Below are positions 1-10,838 of a DNA stretch of 64,000 nt, piece after piece. The stretch comes from Acidobacteriota bacterium (lineage in GTDB: Bacteria > Acidobacteriota > Terriglobia > Terriglobales > Acidobacteriaceae). How positions within the stretch are numbered: position 1 is the stretch's first letter; each line of letters begins with the position of its first letter. Below the pieces are notes generated by a model. It was given only the letters and a program-made list of their open reading frames with translations, had not been told where the DNA came from and did not search any database. Location: NCBI GenBank assembly GCA_021792135.1, contig JAJYVF010000022.1:31214-95213 (forward strand), in the 5' to 3' direction. Position numbers and translations under genes: made by a program.

Positions 1-555
1 CGTGGCATGGGAATGCGCGATGAGCTGAACGATGATCTCGGAGTCGCTGGTGGTCTGAAAGAACGCGCCTTTGCGCTCGAGGTGCACACGCAGATTGCCG
101 AGGTTCACCAGATTGCCGTTGTGGGCGATGGCGATGAGACCCTTGGTGGACTCCACCCGGATCGGCTGCGCATTGAGCAGCGCGGAGTCGCCGGTGGTGG
201 AGTAGCGCGTGTGGCCGATGGCCATGTTGCCCTTGAGGCGCGCGAGCACATCGTCGGTAAAGATTTCCGAGACGAGGCCCATGCCCTTGATGTTGGAGAG
301 GTGGGTGCCGTCGGCGGTGGCGATGCCGGCGGATTCCTGTCCGCGATGCTGCAGGGCGTAGAGGGCGAGGTAGGCCTGGCGGGAGGCGTCGGGGTGGCCG
401 TGGATGGCGACCACTCCGCAGTGTTCGCGGAGCTTGGGATCTTCTGCCTCAGGGGCTGAAGCCCCCTGATCTGACGTCGAAACGGCACGACTCAAGTCGT
501 GCCCTGATACAAAGCCTGGCTCGTGGCCGGGAAGACCTTCGATGAGGAGGTGCAT
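1..555 (-). CDS. purF: Amidophosphoribosyltransferase, 5' part (cut by window edge)
   Basis: First committed step of purine synthesis: transfers glutamine-derived ammonia to PRPP to give phosphoribosylamine. The visible N-terminal glutaminase domain carries the nucleophile Cys in EHCGVVAIHGH, then LQHRGQESAGI, GHTRYSTTG, AHNGNL and TTSDSE, all hallmarks of class II (Ntn) amidotransferases. The start ATG at 555 overlaps the purL stop by one base (TGATG), so translation is probably coupled. Oddity: about 48 codons precede the catalytic Cys, against roughly 10 in well-studied PurF propeptides. The extra stretch is encoded by two palindromic repeats (452-503) that stay in frame. The propeptide is removed autocatalytically in this family, which may explain the tolerance. 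The 3' part lies outside the window. Confidence 0.95.
   Translation of the reverse strand, partial: MHLLIEGLPGHEPGFVSGHDLSRAVSTSDQGASAPEAEDPKLREHCGVVAIHGHPDASRQAYLALYALQHRGQESAGIATADGTHLSNIKGMGLVSEIFTDDVLARLKGNMAIGHTRYSTTGDSALLNAQPIRVESTKGLIAIAHNGNLVNLGNLRVHLERKGAFFQTTSDSEIIVQLIAHSHAT
452..503. repeat. Pair of palindromic repeats inside the purF leader
   Basis: Two near-perfect palindromes lie back to back: GGGGCTGAAGCCCC (452-465) and a 20-bp dyad with 9-bp arms GGCACGACT / AGTCGTGCC (484-503). Both are typical of dispersed REP-like elements; I recall similar ones from acidobacterial genomes but could not check. They lie within the purF reading frame without a stop. No second copy was found elsewhere in the window. 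Confidence 0.75.
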
Positions 556-2933
556 CACGCGAACACCTCGCCGGCGAGCTGGGATTCGATGTATTCCGCC
601 CACGGCTTGCGCAGTTCTGAGGTTTGCGTGTCGATCAGCGTCTTCACCCCGCTCTTGCTGAGAGCGCTTTGGCCGGTCTCGGAGTCTTCGTTGATCGCGA
701 CGTGGAAACGGCCCTTCGTGACGGCTCCCAGTTGCCAGACGCGGATTTTGTCCCCCGAGAGGATCTGGCGAATGCGCGAAACTTCTTCAGGCAGACACGA
801 AACGACCACCTGAGAAGCGTCTTCAGCGAAAAGGCTCAGGAGGCTGGAGCGTCCCGGCTGGTACGGGAGGGTGACGTCGACACCGGTTCCGGCGGCGAAG
901 CAGCTTTTGGCCAGGGCCGTTGCGATTCCCCCGCCAGCAGCGTCGAGCGCCGCGTGGATCAGTCCGGCCTCGGCGAGGGCGGCCAGGCGGCGGTGCAGTT
1001 CGGCTTCGGCTTCGAGGTCGAGGGTTGGTGGAGTTCCCCAAAACTCGCCGAAGATCGTCATGGCAAATTCCGACGAGCCAAATTCCCGGTGCGCGGAGTC
1101 AGCCGCGTCGTTGCCGCTGTCGAGCAGAAGCAAAGCATCACCCACGCGAGCGAGTTCCGCCGGGACGGTCTTCGTCACATCGTCCAGGATTCCCACGACT
1201 CCGAAGACGGGCGTGGGGTAAATGCCTTCGCCCTTCGTCTCGTTATAGAGCGAGACGTTGCCGCCGGTGATGGGCGTGCCCAGCGCGTTGCAGGCTTCGG
1301 CGATGCCATCGACGGCCGCTGAAAACTGCGCCATGATCTCGGGCTTCTCGGGATTGCCGAAGTTGAGGCAGTTGGTGGCGGCGACGGGGGTAGCGCCGGT
1401 GCAGGCGACTTTGCGGGCGGCTTCGGCAACCGCGTGCATAGCTCCCAGTTTGGGATCCAGATAACACCAGCGTCCATTCCCCGCAAGCGCCATTGCCAGG
1501 CCGCGCTCATGGCCCGGGGTGCCCGTGCCTTTGATGCGCATGACGCCGGCTTCTCCGCCCGGTCCCTGGACGGTGTTGGTCTGGACCATGCTGTCGTACT
1601 GCTCGTAGACCCAGCGCTTCGAGCAGATGTTGGGTGAGGCGAGGAGCTTTTTGAGGTCGGCGGTGTAGTCGCGCGGCTTCCGCAGTTCTTCGAGGACATG
1701 CGCAGGCGGATCGAGCGGTACTTTGATCTGCCCGGGGCGCGACCAGCTTCCAACCGGCCGATGGTAGACCGGGGCTTCGTCGGTGAGCGACTGGTTGGGG
1801 ATGTCGGCCACGAGCTCGCCGTGATGGGTGATGCGGAGGCGCGGCTCGCGGATGACCTCGCCGACGATGACCCCTTCGAGGCCCCACTTGTCGAAGACAC
1901 TCAGGATCTCCTGCTCGCGTCCCTTTTCGGCAACCAGCAGCATGCGCTCCTGCGATTCGCTGAGCATCATCTCGTAGGCGGTCATGCCGGTTTCGCGCTG
2001 GGGGATACGGTCGAGATTCATCTCGATGCCGACTCCGCCGCGCGCGCCCATCTCACAGCTGGAACTGGTGAGGCCGGCGGCCCCCATGTCCTGAATGCCG
2101 ACGACGGCGCCGGTCTGCATGGCTTCGAGGCAGGCCTCGAGGAGCAGCTTCTCCATGAAAGGGTCGCCGACCTGGACATTGGGGCGCTTCTGCTCGGATC
2201 CTTCCTTAAATTCCTCGCTGGCCATCGTCGCGCCGTGGATGCCGTCGCGGCCGGTGCGGGCGCCGACGTAGATGACGGGGTTTCCGATGCCGGTCGCCCT
2301 GGCGTAAAAGATCTCGTCGCGACGGACTAATCCAAGCGCGAAGGCATTGACCAGGGGATTGCCCGAGTAGCAGGGCTCGAATTTCGTTTCGCCCCCGAGG
2401 TTGGGCACGCCGAAGCAGTTGCCGTAGCCGGCGATGCCGTGGACCACGCCTTCGACCACGGAGTGGTTCTTGCGGATGAGCTCTTCGGGAGTCTTGCCGT
2501 CCTGCTCGAGGGGCCCAAAGCGGAGCGAGTCCATCACGGCCAGCGGCCGCGCCCCCATGGTGAAGATGTCGCGCAGGATGCCGCCCACGCCGGTGGCGGC
2601 TCCCTGGTAGGGCTCGATGTAGCTGGGGTGGTTGTGAGACTCGATTTTGAAGGCGCAGGCCCAGCCGTCGCCCACGTCGATGATGCCGGCGTTCTCGCCG
2701 GGGCCCTGGACCACCAGCTTGCTGCGCGTGGGCAGGCGGCGGAGATGCACTTTGCTGGACTTGTAGGAGCAGTGCTCGCTCCACATGACGCTGTAAATGC
2801 CCAGCTCGGTAAGCGAGGGGGTGCGGCCGAGGGCGTCCTCGATGCGGCGGTACTCGTCCGGAGTAATGCCGTGTTGCGCGAGCAGCTCCGGGGTGATGGT
2901 GGCCGGTGGGGGCGCGGCGACGGAAGATTTCAT
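555..2933 (-). CDS. purL: Phosphoribosylformylglycinamidine synthase, PurL subunit
   Basis: ATP-dependent conversion of FGAR to FGAM in purine synthesis. At 792 aa with no fused glutaminase domain it is the small PurL type that works with separate PurQ and PurS, neither of which is in the window. Recognisable segments include [15 protein letters not shown] and [14 protein letters not shown] near the N-terminus, [20 protein letters not shown], and [10 protein letters not shown] in the second half. The frame stays open upstream to 3308, but homology begins at [10 protein letters not shown], and the upstream part would run across the divergent methyltransferase gene. No strong ribosome binding site precedes the chosen ATG. 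It is followed by purF with a one-base overlap. Confidence 0.95.
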   Translation of the reverse strand: MKSSVAAPPPATITPELLAQHGITPDEYRRIEDALGRTPSLTELGIYSVMWSEHCSYKSSKVHLRRLPTRSKLVVQGPGENAGIIDVGDGWACAFKIESHNHPSYIEPYQGAATGVGGILRDIFTMGARPLAVMDSLRFGPLEQDGKTPEELIRKNHSVVEGVVHGIAGYGNCFGVPNLGGETKFEPCYSGNPLVNAFALGLVRRDEIFYARATGIGNPVIYVGARTGRDGIHGATMASEEFKEGSEQKRPNVQVGDPFMEKLLLEACLEAMQTGAVVGIQDMGAAGLTSSSCEMGARGGVGIEMNLDRIPQRETGMTAYEMMLSESQERMLLVAEKGREQEILSVFDKWGLEGVIVGEVIREPRLRITHHGELVADIPNQSLTDEAPVYHRPVGSWSRPGQIKVPLDPPAHVLEELRKPRDYTADLKKLLASPNICSKRWVYEQYDSMVQTNTVQGPGGEAGVMRIKGTGTPGHERGLAMALAGNGRWCYLDPKLGAMHAVAEAARKVACTGATPVAATNCLNFGNPEKPEIMAQFSAAVDGIAEACNALGTPITGGNVSLYNETKGEGIYPTPVFGVVGILDDVTKTVPAELARVGDALLLLDSGNDAADSAHREFGSSEFAMTIFGEFWGTPPTLDLEAEAELHRRLAALAEAGLIHAALDAAGGGIATALAKSCFAAGTGVDVTLPYQPGRSSLLSLFAEDASQVVVSCLPEEVSRIRQILSGDKIRVWQLGAVTKGRFHVAINEDSETGQSALSKSGVKTLIDTQTSELRKPWAEYIESQLAGEVFA

Positions 2934-3111
2934 GGCCGTTTCAAGACTATTGTCGCATGCGGCCAAAAAGTGGAATGCGGAGCCGGGACCTGGCGGACGG
3001 GTGGCCGAGGCCCAGCCTGCGCCGGGAGCGAGCGAACTCCGGCGCCACTGGGACGTATAGGATGGAAGCTGGCCATCCGCAGGGTGCGGCAACACACTCC
3101 GGGAGGATCCC

Positions 3112-3675
3112 ATGGCGAGATGTGTCTGCCCGTGGTGGATGGGGCCGTTGCTCCTCAACCCTCTGCGTCGATGGAGGCTCAGGCCGGAGCGGTTGCTGGG
3201 CCCCTGGGTCCACGAAGGCATGACCGTCCTTGAGCCGGGGCCGGGCATGGGCTTTTGTACCGTTACGCTGGCCCACATCGTGGGTCTGTCGGGTCGCGTG
3301 ATTGCCATCGATATCCAGCCCCGTATGCTCGATGGGCTGAGAAAGCGCCTGGCCCGGAAGGGCGTGCTCGATCGCGTCGAGACCCGGCTGGCGATGCGCG
3401 AATCTTTAGGGATCGCGGACCTGGCAGGCAGCGTGGATTTCGTGCTGGCCTTCGCGATGGTTCACGAGACTCCCTCGGCAGAGAAGTTCTTTCGGGAGAC
3501 TGCGGTGGTCATGAAACCGGGTGCCTCTCTCTTGCTGGTCGAGCCCATGGGCCACATCAGCGCGGAGTTCTTTACCACCGAAGTGGAAGCCGCGCGAGCC
3601 GCGGGGCTGGTTGAGGCAGAGGGTCCGGACATTCCGGGGAACCGAACGGCGATTCTGCGGAAACCGCTGGGGTAA
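3112..3675 (+). CDS. Small class I SAM-dependent methyltransferase
   Basis: A 187-aa protein with SAM-binding motif [16 protein letters not shown] (about residues 39-53), an acidic residue after strand 2 (AIDIQPRML) and a motif IV-like [12 protein letters not shown]. This is a single Rossmann-fold methyltransferase of the type annotated only as class I; the substrate cannot be told. The N-terminus [11 protein letters not shown] is short and Cys/Trp-rich with no signal peptide. Start ATG is well supported by GGGAGG at 3101-3106. It diverges from purL across about 180 bp and converges with kdsA. Confidence 0.85.
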   Translation: MARCVCPWWMGPLLLNPLRRWRLRPERLLGPWVHEGMTVLEPGPGMGFCTVTLAHIVGLSGRVIAIDIQPRMLDGLRKRLARKGVLDRVETRLAMRESLGIADLAGSVDFVLAFAMVHETPSAEKFFRETAVVMKPGASLLLVEPMGHISAEFFTTEVEAARAAGLVEAEGPDIPGNRTAILRKPLG

Positions 3676-3691
3676 GTACAGTTCCGCCCCC

Positions 3692-4522
3692 TCAGGAGGC
3701 CGGGACGGGAACAGCGGCGGCCTGGTGGATGGCCAGCAGCGTTTCGAGGAGCGGTCTGAGATTCCTGAGGTCGAGGGCGTTGGCGCCGTCGGATTTGGCC
3801 TGGGCGGGGTTGTCGTGGACCTCGAGGAAGAGGCCGTCGATGCCGGCGGCGACGGCGGCGCGGGCCAGCAGAGGGATGAATTCGGGCTGGCCGCCGGAGA
3901 CGCCGTTGGCTCCGGAGGGGATCTGCACGGAGTGGGTGGCGTCGAAGACGACAGGCGCGAAGGCACGCATGATGGCCAGCGAGCGCATATCCACGACGAG
4001 GTTGTTGTAGCCGAAGGTGGCGCCGCGTTCGGTGAGGAAGACGCGGGGATTGCCGGTTGTGGCGACCTTCTCGACGGCGTGGCGCATGTCCCAGGGGGCG
4101 ACGAACTGGCCCTTCTTGACGTTGACGGCGCGGCCGGTGCGGCCGGCGGCGAGGAGGAGGTCGGTCTGGCGGCAGAGGAAGGCGGGGATCTGGAGGACGT
4201 CGGCGCCTTCGGCGGCGATCTCGCAGTGGCCGGGCTCGTGCACATCGGTGAGGACCGGCAGCCCCGTGGCTTCGGCAAGGCGGCGGAGGATGGCCGTGCC
4301 TTCGATCAGCCCGGGGCCGCGGAAGCTGGTGATCGACGTGCGGTTGGCCTTGTCCCACGACGCCTTGAAAATGTATGGGACATCGAGATCGGCGGTGATG
4401 CGCTGGATGGCATCGGCCATGGTGCGGACGTGGGTTTCGCTCTCGATGACGCAGGGTCCGGCGATGAGGAAGAGGCGGCCGCCGCCGATGCGGACCGGTC
4501 CGATCTCGAATTCGGGGTTCAC
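3692..4522 (-). CDS. kdsA: 3-deoxy-8-phosphooctulonate (KDO-8-P) synthase
   Basis: Condenses phosphoenolpyruvate with arabinose 5-phosphate to KDO-8-phosphate, the precursor of the lipopolysaccharide inner core. The 276-aa protein shows LFLIAGPCVIES, KASWDKANRTS, TDVHEP and GGQPEF. Cys24 in AGPC, His in FDATHS, Glu in LEVHDNP and Asp in KSDGANAL are the positions of the metal ligands in the metal-dependent class II enzymes such as that of Aquifex. I therefore infer class II rather than the metal-independent E. coli type. It marks the organism as one with an LPS-type outer membrane. Confidence 0.95.
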   Translation of the reverse strand: MNPEFEIGPVRIGGGRLFLIAGPCVIESETHVRTMADAIQRITADLDVPYIFKASWDKANRTSITSFRGPGLIEGTAILRRLAEATGLPVLTDVHEPGHCEIAAEGADVLQIPAFLCRQTDLLLAAGRTGRAVNVKKGQFVAPWDMRHAVEKVATTGNPRVFLTERGATFGYNNLVVDMRSLAIMRAFAPVVFDATHSVQIPSGANGVSGGQPEFIPLLARAAVAAGIDGLFLEVHDNPAQAKSDGANALDLRNLRPLLETLLAIHQAAAVPVPAS

Positions 4523-4610
4523 AGGACCAGCGTATCGCTGACGAGGGCAGTTTGCTCGTTTTTGAGCCGCCGCTGCTGAGGGAGAATGTTTTTTTTAAGG
4601 GGGTATCCGC

Positions 4611-4661
4611 AGATCCCTGATTCGGGGGATCTTCCGGGGTAATACCCTGGGGGTATTACCC
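4611..4661. repeat. Two adjacent inverted repeats upstream of kdsA
   Basis: First dyad: AGATCCC (4611-4617) with GGGATCT (4626-4632). Second dyad: GGGTAATACCC (4637-4647) with GGGTATTACCC (4651-4661), 11-bp perfect arms around 3 bases. On the minus strand they lie in the kdsA leader and are followed by A-rich, not T-rich, sequence, so they are not classic intrinsic terminators in that direction. They could be operators or RNA hairpins. Confidence 0.6.
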
Positions 4662-4731
4662 TCCCGACCCCCTGTTCCCACAAGCGAAAAGGCAGCCATT
4701 TCCGGAGCGTTTTCGTTGTTGCCCTCTATTT

Positions 4732-4806
4732 TCAGAATACCAAATCCGAAGCTCCGGAGCGCCAATTTTCCTGGCGCCGGAGCTGGTGTAAGTCTTGTGT
4801 TTTCAT
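4732..4806 (-). CDS. Possible 24-codon small ORF (leader peptide?)
   Basis: Open frame MKTQDLHQLRRQENW... of 24 residues ending in TGA. GGAGG lies 9 bases before the ATG, one of the best ribosome binding sites in this part of the window. The peptide is polar and basic with no signal or membrane segment. It lies on the same strand as kdsA, about 210 bp upstream, with two dyads in between, so a leader-peptide arrangement is possible. A chance match between SD and ATG cannot be excluded. Confidence 0.35.
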   Translation of the reverse strand: MKTQDLHQLRRQENWRSGASDLVF

Positions 4807-5027
4807 GGGCTATTACCTCCGTGCGATGGGGTGGGGCTTGACATCCCGGGCCATTCGGCGGCCACACTGCCCCGGATCCGCGTGCTGGCCGGAGTTTTCC
4901 AGGCGCGCGATGTGCTGGCTTTCAGGGCAGCCGGTCGTACGCCCGCGGCATGCGAGGACAGGATTGCGGGGCGGTGAGCGGGGATGCGCCGGCCGGCAGT
5001 GCGAGAAGGCGACGCTGGAACTTGTTA

Positions 5028-5429
5028 CTACTGGGCGGCCGGGGCCGCCTTCTTATGTTCCACGAAGATGTGTGCCTGATGACAACTCACACACGTCCTG
5101 CCTTTCATGAATGGATCAGACTTCAGTTGTGCCACCTGATCGCTGTGACAGGTGTCGCATGTGCTTAACCCCGGCCTGCCGGCGAAGTCGCTGGCTGTTG
5201 TCTCGCCGTGGCAGACGGTGCATTCGACGCCGTTGGCGGCATGCGGGCTGGCTTTCCATTGGTCATACACCACCTTATGGCAGCTGGCACAGGTATCCCC
5301 GGCTGGAATCAGCCGATGGAACACATGCGTAGCCTGGTCCTGCTGAGCAATGGCAGGATGGACGGAAGCAGCCAGGAAGAGAAAAGCGAGCAGGGCGGAA
5401 CCGAACACACACGTGCGGAAACGATTCAC
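5028..5429 (-). CDS. Periplasmic tetraheme c-type cytochrome
   Basis: A secreted 133-aa protein. The N-terminus VNRFRTCVFGSALLAFLFLA...PAIA is a clear Sec signal peptide. The mature part has four CXXCH haem attachment motifs: CASCH, CTVCH, CDTCH and CVSCH, as in small multihaem electron carriers. GTG start chosen because GGAGG lies 8 bases upstream and the signal peptide begins there; the frame continues upstream without extra homology. No quinol dehydrogenase or terminal reductase is adjacent. A dyad (5486-5501) resembling those before the NO genes lies about 65 bp upstream, suggesting co-regulation and perhaps electron delivery during NO or nitrite stress (inference). Confidence 0.85.
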   Translation of the reverse strand: MNRFRTCVFGSALLAFLFLAASVHPAIAQQDQATHVFHRLIPAGDTCASCHKVVYDQWKASPHAANGVECTVCHGETTASDFAGRPGLSTCDTCHSDQVAQLKSDPFMKGRTCVSCHQAHIFVEHKKAAPAAQ

Positions 5430-5485
5430 GGACAGGGCCTCCAGAGTACTGCGCCCCAGTATCAAACCGGCGATGTCCGCCGAGC

Positions 5486-5501
5486 AGTGATACCTGTCAC
5501 G
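5486..5501. promoter_or_regulatory. Putative CRP/FNR-type operator before the cytochrome gene
   Basis: AGTGA-TACCTG-TCACG on the plus strand, CGTGA-N6-TCACT on the coding strand. The half sites are identical to the site before nnrS (12367-12382). The centre is about 64 bp from the cytochrome start codon. Confidence 0.5.
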
Positions 5502-5643
5502 TTTCACCGGAATGCGATCTTCCACGGGCCGGGAGGCCTGGCCGGGGAACGGTCAGAAGCCTCGCGGGGTACCGCTGTCTGTACGGAGGCGCAGAGGCAG
5601 GCGCCAGGGGGCCGCGATCCGGACTCCGGCGGCGGCGCAGGGG

Positions 5644-8011
<2,368 letters not shown>

Positions 8012-9178
8012 ATGCCGGCTGGAGTGGAACAGGAGAAAGCCGTTCAGGGCGCGGTCATGGAGATCACCGTCAGCCGCCAGGATCTGCTGCGGGAGCTGAC
8101 GGCGACGCAGAGCGTGGTGGAGCGGAAGACGACCATCCCCATCCTTTCGAACTTTCTGGTCGAAACCGAGGACGATCGCATCGTGATCACGGCGACGGAC
8201 CTGGATCAGAGCATCCGCACCGGGTGCGCGGCGAAGGTAAAGAAGCCGGGGTCGTGCACCATTCCGGCGCGCAAGCTGTACGACTACATCCGGCTGCTGG
8301 GCGACGGCGAGATTTCCATCAAGCTGCTCGACAACCACTGGGTGCAGATTCGCGCCGGGCGCTCCAATACCCGCATGGTGGGCATGGCGCGCGCGAACTT
8401 TCCGCAGGTGCCTGACTTCCCGGAAGGCAACGTGACGCGGATCCCGGTGCCGTCGCTGCGGACCCTGATTGCGCGCACGATCTTCGCCATCTCCAACGAG
8501 GAGTCGCGCTACACGCTGAACGGCGCGCTGCTGATCCTGAAGGCGGAATCGATCGCCATGGTCGCCACGGATGGCCATCGGCTGGCCCACATCGAGAAGA
8601 CGGCGGAGAACTTCCCGGGCATCACCGCGGAGAAGAAGACGCTGATCCCGCGCAAGGCCCTGCAGGAGCTGCAGTCGCTGCTGGCGAACACCGAGGCTGA
8701 GACACTGGAGTTTGCCGATGACGACAGCACGCTCTTCTTCCGCATCGGCCACCGGGTGCTGACCAGCCGCAAGCTGACGGGGCAGTTCCCGAATTACGAG
8801 GCGGTGATGCCGCGCGACAACAACAAGTTCGCCATCGTGCGCAGCCAGGATCTGTCGGGGTCCATTCAGAGAGTGGCGCAGTTCGCGGACGAGCGCTCGG
8901 GCGCGATCAGGATGCGGCTGGAGCAGAACGAGATGAAAATCTCCTCCTCCTCGACGGAAGCGGGTGAGTCGGAGGATACGATCGAGACTCCTTACAGCTT
9001 CGATCCGCTGGTGGTGGGCTTCAATTCGGCGTACCTGATCGACTTTCTCAAGGCGATCGGCAACGAGGGCGAAGTGCGGCTGGAGTTCAAGGACGCGCAG
9101 TCGGCGGGCCAGATGCGCCCGGAAGACGGCTCGGACGAATACCGCTACCGTTACATCATCATGCCGATGCGGATCTGA
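8012..9178 (+). CDS. dnaN: DNA polymerase III beta subunit (sliding clamp)
   Basis: Dimeric ring that tethers the replicative polymerase to DNA. Conserved clamp segments: QDLLRELTATQSVVERKTTIPILSN cut across residues 25-50, ATDGHRLA in domain 2, FPNYEAVMP, and the C-terminal YRYIIMPMRI that forms part of the partner-binding pocket. ATG at 8012 gives 388 aa and has GGGGGAG 5 bases upstream. The family's usual start corresponds to MEITVSRQ (ATG at 8057, 373 aa), which lacks a ribosome binding site. Note that dnaN is about 43 kb from dnaA, not adjacent as in many bacteria. Confidence 0.95.
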   Translation: MPAGVEQEKAVQGAVMEITVSRQDLLRELTATQSVVERKTTIPILSNFLVETEDDRIVITATDLDQSIRTGCAAKVKKPGSCTIPARKLYDYIRLLGDGEISIKLLDNHWVQIRAGRSNTRMVGMARANFPQVPDFPEGNVTRIPVPSLRTLIARTIFAISNEESRYTLNGALLILKAESIAMVATDGHRLAHIEKTAENFPGITAEKKTLIPRKALQELQSLLANTEAETLEFADDDSTLFFRIGHRVLTSRKLTGQFPNYEAVMPRDNNKFAIVRSQDLSGSIQRVAQFADERSGAIRMRLEQNEMKISSSSTEAGESEDTIETPYSFDPLVVGFNSAYLIDFLKAIGNEGEVRLEFKDAQSAGQMRPEDGSDEYRYRYIIMPMRI

Positions 9179-9510
9179 AGGCGGCAGGGGCTGCTGCTGC
9201 ACCGAAGCGCCCGGTTATCGGGCCTCCACGGGTTTGACCGGTCTGCGGAACCTCCTTCTCATCGACGCACCCAGTGGCACTGGTGCAAGACAACGCATAA
9301 GACGGCCAAACGGGCATGAACTGCGTCATAGGGAAAGTTGCAGGCGGGTGGGGGTCAGCGCTGCGCCTGTCCGACGGCGGCAGACGCGTTCAGGCTCGAA
9401 TGTTCCGGTATGCCGGTGACAGGTCCGGAATGCCGCGTTCATGCCCGAAATTGCAGCTGCCTCCGGGGAGAATGCTCCTGTAGCATACGGAATACTCCCC
9501 GGAGGATCGG
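9179..9510. other. Intergenic region dnaN to MFS gene
   Basis: About 330 bp without a credible gene. A small GCCCG/CGGGC hairpin (9209-9223) follows dnaN but lacks a T run. The 3' end holds the long hairpin listed separately (9460-9505). Confidence 0.45.
9460..9505 (+). promoter_or_regulatory. Leader hairpin covering the MFS gene ribosome binding site
   Basis: Perfect 11-bp arms CCTCCGGGGAG (9460-9470) and CTCCCCGGAGG (9495-9505) enclose an inner hairpin ATGCT..AGCAT. The right arm contains the only Shine-Dalgarno sequence (GGAGG, 9501-9505) of the transporter that starts at 9511. Folded, the RNA would hide the ribosome binding site. Confidence 0.6.
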
Positions 9511-10758
9511 ATGCGCTCGACCCGTCCATTACCGCCGCTGTGGCTGATGGGATTGTGCAATGCCACTCTGGGATTCAGCAGTGGAGTGGCATTTTTTCTG
9601 CTGCCCCAGCTGATGGCAGCCGCGCATGTGCCGGTGCCGAGAATCGCGGTGATGACCGCAATCGGGACGACGCCCAACTTCTGGTTTGTACTGTTCGGGC
9701 CGATTCTCGATGTCCGCTTCAGCCGCCGCTGGTATGCAACGCTGTTTGCGGGACTTTGCGGCAGTGCTGCCACGGTTGCCATTCTCGGGGTGCATCAGCT
9801 GGTGGTGCTGCCCATCGCTCTGGTGGTCTGCAACGCATCCGCCATGCTGTCCAGTTCGGCCCTGGGGGGCTGGCTTTCCAACATCACACCCGCCGAGGGA
9901 AAGAACCCTCTGAGCAAGTGGATGAATATCGCGGCGATCAGCGGAAACGGGCTGATCGTGGCGATTGGCGCCGAGCTCGTACGGCACCTGCCCCGGATTC
10001 CGGCGGCATTGCTGGTGGGAGGGGTGATTTTCCTGCCGACCGCAGTCTTTCTGTTTTTGCCCACTCCCGGGCCGGACCGCAGGCTGGCCGGGGAGAGTTT
10101 CGCTCAGTTCAGCCGTGAAGTGCTGGCTCTCCTGCGGCGGCGCGAAGTGGTTCTCGTGCTGTTCCTGTTTCTGTCGCCGTGCAGTACGGTCGTCCTGCCC
10201 AATCTGCTGGGAGGTCTGGGGGCGGAGTTCCATGCCTCAGCACGCGCGGTCAGCCTGGCGGGCGGCGCCGGGGCCTTCCTTCCGGGGCTGCTCGGCTGTT
10301 CGCTGTTTCCCATCCTCGCGCGACGGCTGCGGTTGCGCTTTTTCTATCTGGGCAATGGAATTCTGGGCTGCCTGTTCACGCTGAGCCTGATTATTTTGCG
10401 TCACACGACGACAACATTCGTGCTGGCGGCTTTCGGTGAATACCTGTTTCAGGCGGTCGCCTTCTCGGTGCAGATCGGGATGGTCTTCGAGGCGATTGGG
10501 CCGGATAATCCGCTGGCGGCGACCACATTTTCATTTCTTACGGCGGCCACCAACGTTCCGGTCGCGTGCGTGACGCTGGCCGATGGGCATGCGTATTCCA
10601 TCAGGGGAATTACGGGGATGCTCTTCACCGATGCGATGATCGGCATCGCGACGTGCCTGCTGGCCGGCTTGCTGCTGGGCCGCTTCGACTCGCCAGCGGT
10701 GCGTGCCGCGAAGACTTCCGCCTTGCCGATGGAGGCACCACTGGAAGAGAACCCGTGA
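9511..10758 (+). CDS. MFS transporter
   Basis: A 415-aa integral membrane protein with about 12 hydrophobic segments, beginning WLMGLCNATLGFSSGVAFFLLPQLM and ending in a short polar tail. The overall pattern (PIGTTPNF-like loop, GPILDVRFSRRWYA after TM2) resembles the AmpG/PAT-type branch of the major facilitator superfamily. The substrate cannot be inferred. ATG preceded by GGAGGA at 9501-9506, which lies in the arm of a strong hairpin, so translation may be regulated. It converges with ric; the two are separated by 80 bp. Confidence 0.85.
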   Translation: MRSTRPLPPLWLMGLCNATLGFSSGVAFFLLPQLMAAAHVPVPRIAVMTAIGTTPNFWFVLFGPILDVRFSRRWYATLFAGLCGSAATVAILGVHQLVVLPIALVVCNASAMLSSSALGGWLSNITPAEGKNPLSKWMNIAAISGNGLIVAIGAELVRHLPRIPAALLVGGVIFLPTAVFLFLPTPGPDRRLAGESFAQFSREVLALLRRREVVLVLFLFLSPCSTVVLPNLLGGLGAEFHASARAVSLAGGAGAFLPGLLGCSLFPILARRLRLRFFYLGNGILGCLFTLSLIILRHTTTTFVLAAFGEYLFQAVAFSVQIGMVFEAIGPDNPLAATTFSFLTAATNVPVACVTLADGHAYSIRGITGMLFTDAMIGIATCLLAGLLLGRFDSPAVRAAKTSALPMEAPLEENP

Positions 10759-10798
10759 TGCCTTCTGACGATACTGCGGGAACTTGCGGCACGGCTGA

Positions 10799-10812
10799 AG
10801 GGAGGCCTCCCT
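10799..10812. terminator. Palindrome between convergent MFS and ric genes
   Basis: AGGGAGGCCTCCCT is a perfect 14-bp palindrome in the 80-bp gap between two converging genes. Position suggests a role in 3'-end formation for either transcript, although no T run follows. Confidence 0.35.
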
Positions 10813-10838
10813 GCTTTGCGGCCGGTTGGGATTCGGGC

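Larger units (their letters stand above)
4523..5027. other. Intergenic region upstream of kdsA
   Basis: About 500 bp between kdsA and the tetraheme cytochrome gene. It holds a 24-codon open frame with a strong ribosome binding site (4732-4806, minus strand), two strong adjacent dyads (4611-4661) and an 8-T run (4589-4596). An imperfect hairpin lies at about 4753-4779 (arms GCTCCGG..CGCCA / TGGCGCCGGAGC), inside the small open frame. The stretch 4807-5027 shows nothing else I recognise. Confidence 0.5.

Noticed and set aside
2934..3308. Upstream extension of purL by 125 codons
   Set aside because: No homology, and it overlaps the divergent methyltransferase gene that has its own strong ribosome binding site.
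5028..5060. GC-rich palindrome GGCGGCCCCGGCCGCC at the end of the cytochrome gene
   Set aside because: It lies in the coding sequence for the Ala/Pro tail and has no T run, so it was not called a terminator.
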